From: Acidobacteriota bacterium
GTDB taxonomy: Bacteria > Acidobacteriota > Blastocatellia > Pyrinomonadales > Pyrinomonadaceae
Direction: 5' to 3'
NCBI GenBank assembly: GCA_019639215.1
Contig: JAHBSH010000021.1
Coordinates: forward strand, 1 to 34,649
DNA length: 34,649 nt
In this document: piece after piece, positions 8,484 through 16,200 of the stretch
Position numbering within the stretch: the stretch's first letter is position 1
Layout: the number at the start of each line of letters is the position of its first letter
Translations under genes and position numbers: made by a program
The notes under the pieces: generated by a model
What the model was told of the DNA's origin: nothing
What the model saw: the letters and a program-made list of their open reading frames with translations, nothing else
The model's database searches: none

Positions 8484-10688
8484 CTATTCAACCACCTCGA
8501 ACTGCACGAACTGCGTCGCAGTTGCATATTTGTTCTTTGCTATCTCATCCTTGACCACGATCTGCAGAACATATTCACCTAACTCCATCTGTTCTGCCAA
8601 GCTGATAGCACCGCCGGACTTGATCCTTCTAACGTCAGCCTGTCCGCTAACATCGATCAGCCTCGGCTCCCCTTCGAAAACGAGTTGCCCGTCTCTAAAC
8701 AACCTGACTCTGGTATTTATACTTGGCTTTCGGGCTTTGTCCAAAGCCGCTTGATAGACCTCATATCCATATTGAAGAACCGTCCCTCTGCCGAACCTTC
8801 TAAGCGATGTGTCTCGCGTCGGATCCGCTCCTGCCTGAGTAGAGCCCTTTTCAATATTTTCCCAACCGGCGATCGAGTGATTTTGAAGCACGATGCCTGA
8901 AACTGCAGGTCTGTCCTTCTTTTTAGGGTCGGGTATCTGAAGGAACTGACTTGCGGCACCGACCTTTCCAGTTCTTTCATCAACGATCGCAACACGCATT
9001 TGATATGCTCCCGGTTTTTTCACGGGAATAGTCAATTGATATATCAGTCCTTCTGAAACTACCTTATCGTATAACTGGTCAGGCAGCGTTATGGTATAGC
9101 TCTTGCCATTTTCTTCCACAACTGCTCCGTTTGCATCCATATTCACCGCTATGATCCCGACGCGTGTCATCCACTTGCCGTCAGCCTCTTTGGTAAAGGA
9201 AAGATTCTTCCCATTGATATGAAGCAATGTCCTTAAGTAGTTGCCGTATGCTTCGTCATTGGCGTAGAGAGCATTGAGACCTAGTTCGATCTCGTTGACA
9301 GAAAACGGCGACATAAGAGCCCGGCTGACCCTTTGCTGAGGTGTTAACGAAGTCGGTAGGGTCTTTTCTACTTCCTCGTCAGCAACATTAAAAAAACCAC
9401 TGCGATACCTGACTACTGCGTCAGGACGTTTCAATTTTATCTCGATACGGTTATACCGAAGCTTTGACACATCAAAAGTATCATCTACAGGTTCATAGGC
9501 GAGAAGGTAATAACTCTGATCTTCCAGAACACGTCGTATCCCACCCGCTATGTCATTACTGTTAACAACCGCAAAGCCTCCCGTCTCTTTTGCTAACGTC
9601 CTAAGGCCGGCCTGCGTTTCAAAGAGTTCATCACTCCGATCAGAGAGCATCTGATTCAAGGCAGTTGCGGAGGTGTCGACTATATCGTCAGCAGCGCTGA
9701 ATCCGGTTACCACCAGTCCGCGAGGATCGATCGTGTAAAAGACAACCGATGCACGATTTGCCATATCCACAAGCCTTCTCATGAACTCCAATACACTGCC
9801 GCCACCCGCCAGTTCTTGTGGGTTGGAGCTCATCATACGAAACCCGTCCGAAAACAATATCACCGACTTACGCCCAGGTAATTCACCCATACCCTCGACA
9901 ATGAATCTAAGGGCTCCTAGTGTTCCCGTTGCAAAAGTGCTTGAGCGAAAATCCTCAAATCCGGCAAGAAATGCTTTTTCCGCAGCCACCTCAGAATCAG
10001 TAATGCCACGCAATCCATTTTCATCGGCTTCTGAATCTCCTGCGGACCTGGCTTGTTCGAGCATCGTAGGAGTGATAGGAGCGAATGCGCTAATGCCGCC
10101 GCTTCCAAGCGGGTTCCATCTAACCCTTTCTATTGCAGCATCCAGGATTCTTCGGTCGCTTGTGAACTGCTGTAAAGCTCCGACACCCGCTGAAGTTCTG
10201 ACGATGGCAACCAGATCACCGTCCTGCATCTGTTCATCTACAAAGCGTTTCAATGCCCGACGCGTATGATAAGCACTCTCAAATGAAAGAGAGAGGTCGT
10301 CGACAACTAAGGCCATCGTCCTTCGCACCAAGTCCGGACGAACCTGGTTGACCGGCGGCGGGGCAAGAGGATCGACGGTCTTAGGGGTTTGTTCACGCTG
10401 ACCGCCAGCTCGATCAGCCGATATGAATGACAATCCCGAAACCCGTTGTTCTCGCCCATTCTCAAATATAGTGAAATCCTCCGCCTTCAAACCGGTAATT
10501 GGCTTGCCTTTTTTATCGGTGACGGTTACGTCCAGTTGGATCAGAGTTGTCGATATCTTGACGACGTCATCATCTTCAATTGGGGTTGGGGTTGGGGTTG
10601 GCGTCGGTGATGGGATCGTCCTGGTTTGACCAAGGCTGGAAAGCACACCTGCGGCTAATACGATGGACATTAATATAAGACTCTTCAT
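8484..10688 (-). CDS. VWFA-related (acidobacterial-type) secreted protein
   Basis: This 734-residue protein has a signal peptide (LILMSIVLAAGVLSSLG), then a PTPTPTPTP linker at about residues 27-36, a conserved beta-rich segment (TTLIQLDVTVTDKKGKPITG, about 46-65) and a von Willebrand factor A-type domain (about 120-400). The MIDAS loop is D131-L-S133-L-S135, so metal binding is plausible. The later YYLLAYEP and YRSGFFNV motifs are typical of the VWFA-related family expanded in Acidobacteria. A second, beta-rich half (about 420-734) has no family I can name. The role is unknown; adhesion or envelope assembly is the usual guess. It converges on the CHAT gene with only 3 bases between stop codons and diverges from the transglycosylase gene. 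A paralogue lies at 32503-33573. Confidence 0.85.
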   Translation of the reverse strand: MKSLILMSIVLAAGVLSSLGQTRTIPSPTPTPTPTPIEDDDVVKISTTLIQLDVTVTDKKGKPITGLKAEDFTIFENGREQRVSGLSFISADRAGGQREQTPKTVDPLAPPPVNQVRPDLVRRTMALVVDDLSLSFESAYHTRRALKRFVDEQMQDGDLVAIVRTSAGVGALQQFTSDRRILDAAIERVRWNPLGSGGISAFAPITPTMLEQARSAGDSEADENGLRGITDSEVAAEKAFLAGFEDFRSSTFATGTLGALRFIVEGMGELPGRKSVILFSDGFRMMSSNPQELAGGGSVLEFMRRLVDMANRASVVFYTIDPRGLVVTGFSAADDIVDTSATALNQMLSDRSDELFETQAGLRTLAKETGGFAVVNSNDIAGGIRRVLEDQSYYLLAYEPVDDTFDVSKLRYNRIEIKLKRPDAVVRYRSGFFNVADEEVEKTLPTSLTPQQRVSRALMSPFSVNEIELGLNALYANDEAYGNYLRTLLHINGKNLSFTKEADGKWMTRVGIIAVNMDANGAVVEENGKSYTITLPDQLYDKVVSEGLIYQLTIPVKKPGAYQMRVAIVDERTGKVGAASQFLQIPDPKKKDRPAVSGIVLQNHSIAGWENIEKGSTQAGADPTRDTSLRRFGRGTVLQYGYEVYQAALDKARKPSINTRVRLFRDGQLVFEGEPRLIDVSGQADVRRIKSGGAISLAEQMELGEYVLQIVVKDEIAKNKYATATQFVQFEVVE
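10581..10612. repeat. TTGGGG-type tandem repeat encoding the Pro-Thr linker
   Basis: Inside the VWFA-related gene, the plus strand reads TTGGGG repeated, then degenerates to TTGGCGTCGG. It has three consecutive GGGG runs and a following GG pair separated by TT, so the non-coding strand could form a G-quadruplex. On the coding strand it specifies alternating Pro and Thr. Such short tandem DNA can vary in length by slippage. Confidence 0.7.
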
Positions 10689-10816
10689 AGAATGGTGATT
10701 AGGCTTAAGGCACTGTGGGGTACATCCTTTTCCACGCGCACAGAATCTTTATTATGATATTTCTAATTATGTGACGCTTATAGAGGCTGGCCCAAGGAGA
10801 GAAGGCGTCTCAACAC

Positions 10817-10846
10817 TTAAAGATAATTCACACCGTTATTTATAAC
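10817..10846 (+). promoter_or_regulatory. Possible sigma-70-like promoter close to the transglycosylase start
   Basis: TTAAAG (10817-10822) and TATAAC (10841-10846) are spaced by 18 bases. Transcription would begin only a few bases before the ATG at 10859, and no Shine-Dalgarno is visible there, which suggests a very short or absent leader. This rests on motif similarity only. Confidence 0.3.
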
Positions 10847-10858
10847 ACATTTTTAATT

Positions 10859-13162
10859 ATGTCCATAAAATTCTTTTGGTCGATAGCTTCAACAATTTTT
10901 ATCACTGCGATCATGATCGTTAGTTGCTCTGCCCAACCGAACGAACGGCAGGCATTGGAAGATCTGCGTCGAATGACATCGGGCGGACAGATGCCTGCGG
11001 AATCGGTGGCAGCAGATCTGGAAAAGCGCTTTGCCGGAACCAAAACGGGGGCGTTGGCAAAATTGCTCAGGGCGAGGATACGCTTTGAGAACAAAGATTT
11101 CGCAACAGCCGCTGCGATACTTAATTCTAATGAATTTGCAGAACGCACAAACCTTGCCGACCACGCTTTGTGGTTAAGGGGCAAAGCTCTGCAGAATGCC
11201 GGAGATCATAACGGTGCTATGACCGTGTTTGAAAAGCTCCTGTCGTCTTATCCCGATTCGCTGAGAACGAAAGAAGCCAAACTTGAGTGGGCTAGATCGG
11301 CTATACAGACAGGGAATGCAGCTCGCGTTCCGGCATTCTTGACTGAGCTAAATGAGGAACATTCCGCCGGATCAATGTTGGCGACTGCCAAAGCTTTCGA
11401 GGCAACAGGTGATCAGGCACAAGCATTGACGTTCTATCGTCGGACATATTTTTATGGGGCCGGAACTGACGCCGCAAAAGAGGCGGAAACAAAATTGACA
11501 TCTCTGAGCCAGCCAATGACACCGCAGAATGCCGAAGAGGCATTGGCAAGGGCAGACAGGCTCTTTGCAGGAAAGAAATATGCTGAGGCTGAAAAGGCCT
11601 ATGCTGATCTGCTGGCAAATTTCCCAACGGCGATCACACCGAAAATACATCTTGATCGTCTCATTACTTTTGCAAACATAAAAAAGATGCCGGATGCACA
11701 TCTGGCGTTTAACGCGATCCCATCGACCGCTGCTGAGAAGGAAAAAGCCTATTACGAACTCATCACCGGATATGCGAGGAACCGTTCATGGATAAACACT
11801 CGTCAGATGGCAGATGAAATGCGTGAGAAAATGCCGAATGCTCCGTTGACCGTAAAAGCCTGGGTCGATGCGGGTTACGCCGCCCGTGATGCGAAGAACA
11901 GAGGCGAGGAAACACATTTTCTGCGGACGGCATTGATAAATTATCCGCAGGCGGTCGAGGTCGCCGGAGCACAGTTTGAACTTGCTTGGCTGGAGCACGA
12001 AAGCGGCAACAGCTCTCGCGCCGCAGACATGCTTATTGAACACCTCGCTCGCTATGCTGACAAAGATACCAGCAATCGCGGACGTGCCGGATATTGGTCA
12101 GCACGCAATGCCGAAAAAGCAGGACGCATCGCAGAGGCTTGCGTCCTTTATGACGCCATTGTCTATCGCTATTCTGCAAACTGGTATGGATACATCGGGT
12201 TCGAACGCCTGACGGCTCTTCGCGGACGCGGGCAGTGTCAGTCTCCGCCTTCGTTTCCTGCCGGTTCGCTGGTGCCGCAGGCGGCTGCAAATCTGAAGAC
12301 CGTCACTGTCGCGCCTGAAACCGCAGGGCCGTCCGAACTTGCACGTGCCGAAAAGAGCGAACAGCTGGGAACTATCGGTATTTTTGACTGGGCAAGAGAA
12401 GAACTCAGCGAAGCTCAAAGAACGGCGCAAAATTCGCCAAAGGTAAATCTTGCCCTGGCAAAGATACATCAGATGCGCGGCGACAATGTCAACGCATTGC
12501 TGACACTGGCAAAAAGCTATCCTGACTATGCACAGATGTTCCCTGAGGAAATGGGGCAGGAAGAATGGACGATCTTTTATCCGCATATGGCATGGGAACA
12601 GATAACTTCGTGGGCAAAAAACCGGAACCTGGATCTTTATCTTGTCGCTGGATTGATACGTCAGGAATCAGTCTTTAATCCAAACGCACGTTCATCGGCA
12701 AATGCTTATGGGCTGATGCAGCTGCTTGTTCCGACCGCACAGATGATGGCAAGAAAGAACGGCTCGACCGCACGCGTGACCGGCGGCCGAGATCTTTATC
12801 AAACGGCTTTGAATATTGAACTCGGCACCGCCTACATGCGCGAACAGCTTGATAAATACGGCCGCATCGAATACATGGCCGTCGCCTACAATGCCGGACC
12901 GGGGCGCGTTGTCACATGGCGAAGAACGCTGCCGATGGAAATGGACGAATTCGTCGAGGCAATTCCCTTCCGCGAAACAAAAGGCTACGTTCAGGGCATC
13001 ATCCGCAACACGGCTCAATATCGACGGCTTTACAATGAGGACGGCACCTTCAAACCGAACGTAGGCTCCAAACCGCTAAGAGCCGAGATCGACTCAAGAT
13101 CAGGCGAACAACTCGCCGCCGAATTCCCTGAACTCGTCCTAGATAAGCGTAGCGGCGAATAA
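10859..13162 (+). CDS. Lytic transglycosylase (Slt70-like, TPR plus SLT domain), putative lipoprotein
   Basis: This 767-residue protein is related to soluble lytic transglycosylases, which cleave the MurNAc-GlcNAc bond of peptidoglycan to give 1,6-anhydro ends. The N-terminal hydrophobic stretch ends in IVSC, a fair lipobox, so Cys23 may be lipidated. Residues about 30-560 are helical TPR-like repeats (for example AEEALARADRLFAGKKYAEA), as in the Slt70 superhelix. The catalytic SLT domain is at about 590-725, with Glu603 in GLIRQESVFNP, the hallmark AYGLMQL, and VAYNAGPGRV. About 40 residues follow without a known domain. Cell-wall remodelling in the periplasm is the likely role. The gene diverges from a VWFA-related gene and converges on the A2M gene, with a large inverted repeat between the stops. 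Confidence 0.93.
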   Translation: MSIKFFWSIASTIFITAIMIVSCSAQPNERQALEDLRRMTSGGQMPAESVAADLEKRFAGTKTGALAKLLRARIRFENKDFATAAAILNSNEFAERTNLADHALWLRGKALQNAGDHNGAMTVFEKLLSSYPDSLRTKEAKLEWARSAIQTGNAARVPAFLTELNEEHSAGSMLATAKAFEATGDQAQALTFYRRTYFYGAGTDAAKEAETKLTSLSQPMTPQNAEEALARADRLFAGKKYAEAEKAYADLLANFPTAITPKIHLDRLITFANIKKMPDAHLAFNAIPSTAAEKEKAYYELITGYARNRSWINTRQMADEMREKMPNAPLTVKAWVDAGYAARDAKNRGEETHFLRTALINYPQAVEVAGAQFELAWLEHESGNSSRAADMLIEHLARYADKDTSNRGRAGYWSARNAEKAGRIAEACVLYDAIVYRYSANWYGYIGFERLTALRGRGQCQSPPSFPAGSLVPQAAANLKTVTVAPETAGPSELARAEKSEQLGTIGIFDWAREELSEAQRTAQNSPKVNLALAKIHQMRGDNVNALLTLAKSYPDYAQMFPEEMGQEEWTIFYPHMAWEQITSWAKNRNLDLYLVAGLIRQESVFNPNARSSANAYGLMQLLVPTAQMMARKNGSTARVTGGRDLYQTALNIELGTAYMREQLDKYGRIEYMAVAYNAGPGRVVTWRRTLPMEMDEFVEAIPFRETKGYVQGIIRNTAQYRRLYNEDGTFKPNVGSKPLRAEIDSRSGEQLAAEFPELVLDKRSGE

Positions 13163-13179
13163 CCTGGATCGATAGAACA

Positions 13180-13254
13180 CATGGGACCGATAAGACAAGT
13201 GAGACAATAAGACATGCGATTCACACTTGTCTCATTTGTCCCATCTGTCCTATG
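13180..13254. terminator. 26-nt imperfect inverted repeat between convergent genes
   Basis: The arm 13180-13205 and the arm 13229-13254 are complementary at 21 of 26 positions, around a 23-nt loop. Each arm is built from a roughly 10-base unit of the type GGACAAATGA. The palindrome lies between the convergent stops at 13162 and 13266, starting 11 bases beyond the A2M stop, so a bidirectional terminator is likely. Related palindromes occur at 19349-19394 and, in part, 23361-23532. Confidence 0.6.
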
Positions 13255-13265
13255 CCTGTTCAAAT

Positions 13266-16200
13266 TTATTTCACCACAAACCTCATCGGCTCTCTGATCG
13301 CCTGAGCTTCAGGATTGTAATAATCGTATGCGAAAGAAGCCGGTGTTTGTGCGTTGATCCCATAACGCGGGCGAAACTTGAAGTCGAATTGGGAACCGCC
13401 GGCACGTGCCCACATGTAAAAGATTATACGGTCAGGCAATATCTCGTATTTTGAGATGCTTCCGTTGTTCTTCAGAGCCTCTTCCAGCGATTCGCGGCTG
13501 ACGCCCGCTCCCGGCGGCGTTCCTATCTCCGCCAGCAGCATTCCATATCCACGAAAACCGACGCGTTCTGCCCGGACGCTGCACGTAACTTCCTGCATGA
13601 TCGCCACGCTGGTTCCGTCGCAGGTGTAGTCTAATTCCAATGCGCGCGACCTGTTGACCGTCCGGCCAGAGCTTTCCGCGTCCTGCCAGCTGATGTAATG
13701 TTCTGAAACGACCTGCGCCATCAGGGTACTGCCGCCCGAACCGTGAAGCTCGACCGTGTTTGAACTGCCGTTTAGCTTCCCTTCCAGGCTGACAATGATC
13801 TGATCCAGTTTGTCAGGCCCGATCTCCAATGTCTCTAAGGTATTTCCGTTTACAACTACTGCGACATTCTGTCTTGTTTCGCTGCTTTCCGCAGCGACGG
13901 CCGCGACGAATGCATCCAGAACATTTATCGTTGTCTGCGTTGAATACCAAACGCCGTAGCGGTCTTTGTTCTTCAGCAGAAACAGCATTGCCTTTGATGT
14001 CAGCGATTGGTACTTCTCTTTGTTAACTTTCATCAAAAACTGTGCGACAAGCGCTGTGGTCTCTATTCTTCCCGCTGTTCCCCAACCGTTGAAAACGGTG
14101 TTCGATTCCAAGTTCCAGTAAGCACCGCCTGCTTCATCCAGAGCCATTGACGCAAGCTTTTCTGCGATGATCGCCGCAAGCTCGGCGTCGCCCGAATCCG
14201 TCAAGGCAAGCCCGAACAGTGCCAGCGAATAAGGATCATCGATCTGCGAATTTCTCACTCTTAGATAAGCCAGAGCTTTGGTCAGCGATGCATTTTTATT
14301 GGTTTCCGTTTCACTAGCTTTCATCTTTGAGAGCATCGCCAGTGTCCGCGCTATGTACGTCGTCAGCGACTTTGCCCTGTTCTCATTCTCATCCTTTTCC
14401 CATGTATATCTTACGTTCCAGCTCCCATCAGTACGCTGCTGTCCAAGGAGCCATTGTTCGGCTCGTTCAACGACGGTACGGTCTATCGCGACATGCTCGG
14501 CGGCGTCTGCTAGAAAGCGCAGAGCATAGGCCGTGAGGGCAAGGTCGGGGGCATCTTTTCCGCCCCAATAGGTAAATCCGCCTGATGACGCCTGATATCC
14601 GATAAGGCGATCATAACCGTCCTGAAGATTTTTCCGCGCTTGTCTTTCAGCTTCGCTGGACATGCGTTTGCGTTCACCTGAGTTGAATTTGAGGATCATC
14701 AGGTTCGGATAGGTTGACGATATTGTCTGTTCGCCACAGCCATACGGCCTTTGCAAAAGTCCTTCGACCGCTTCGGCAACATGTGCCATCAGATTTGGGT
14801 ATATCTTCAATTCTGCGGCGTGGCTGTGCGGCAGCGTATTTGCCGGGAAATTCACGTCAAAACGCGTAGAACCATTAAAAAAGCGGCTTTCAGTATCCAC
14901 TATGTGATGACCGTCAGGCCGAACGGTAACAGGCCGTTCGATAGCGTCAGATTCGGTCTCCGCCATTGCTGTAACTCTTTGTTTGCCTTCTTTTACAGGC
15001 ATTGCCGCACGAAAACCGAAGACAGCATTTTCCGACCCGCCCGAAGGAACATTCACTTGTTTCTCTTGCCCGCCGATAAGGCTGAACCAGTCTGCCGTGT
15101 CCATCGTGACATCTACACGCTGCTGCTTTTCGGTGTAGTTGCGAACCTGTGTCGGCAAAAATATCTCGTCTCCTGCGGTCAGGAATTTCGGCGGATCGAG
15201 ATCTACAAAGAACGATTGAAATGCCGTGACCTCTTTTTCGGCAAAGCCGATCTTGCCGTCTTTTGTTGAAGCGATCGTGTACATCTTCCATGTCGTGATG
15301 TTGTCCGCCATGCGAAATTTCACCTCGGCTTTGCCGTCGGCATCCGTCACGACCTCAGGCTGCCACAACAGCGTCTCGGGAAAATACTCACGCAAACGCG
15401 GCGTCTCGCGTTCTTCATTCGTCCCAGATTTGGTGACAATAGTCACGCCCGGCTGCATCTTGAGAAGGGCACCGAATGTCTGACCTTTTGGCAAGGCCGT
15501 GACGTCTACCCCTTCGTTCGTAGTTGCAACCGAAAAACTTGTCGTACTCAAGACATCCTCAGACCCGCTAGTCACAGTCACTTCTTCGGTCACACCTCCA
15601 GCCTCAAGTAAAAACCTTACCTGTGATGTAACATTTGCTTCCACCTTTACATTGATCATTACGGTGTCTTTGAACCCTGTTGCGTCTGCACGAACGGTGT
15701 ACTTTCCCGGCGGCAAGGACCCGATCAGGAATCTGCCCTGGTCATTTGTCACAACGCTAACAGCGACATTGGTTAACTCATTCGTTGCAGAAATACTTAC
15801 TCTGGGAATCACCGCTCCGGCCGCGTCGGTGACAACGCCCGATATCGCCCCGGTATTTCCGATGTATGAGGTCGGTTGGATCACCGAAACAGGTTTTTCA
15901 TCATCTTTTGTCCTTTCCGCAAGTACGTGAACGACCTCAGTAAATGTGATGTCGTCCCAATTTCCTTTTGTTCCGTCGCGGCCCGGCCCTCGAATAGTGA
16001 ATCTCATTATGTCCTGAGTTACGGGCGTGATTATCTGCCGCTGTGTCCGCGTATTTTCTCCGTAAACCTGAACGTTTTCAAAAGTTATCCTGTCCCAAAA
16101 ACGAGATGTTTTTACCGTATTTATATAGAGCGGTTTTCCGTTAGCATCATGGAGCATCTCGTCGGTGATGCCTGCCTTGCGAAGCTGTGAACGAAACTCC

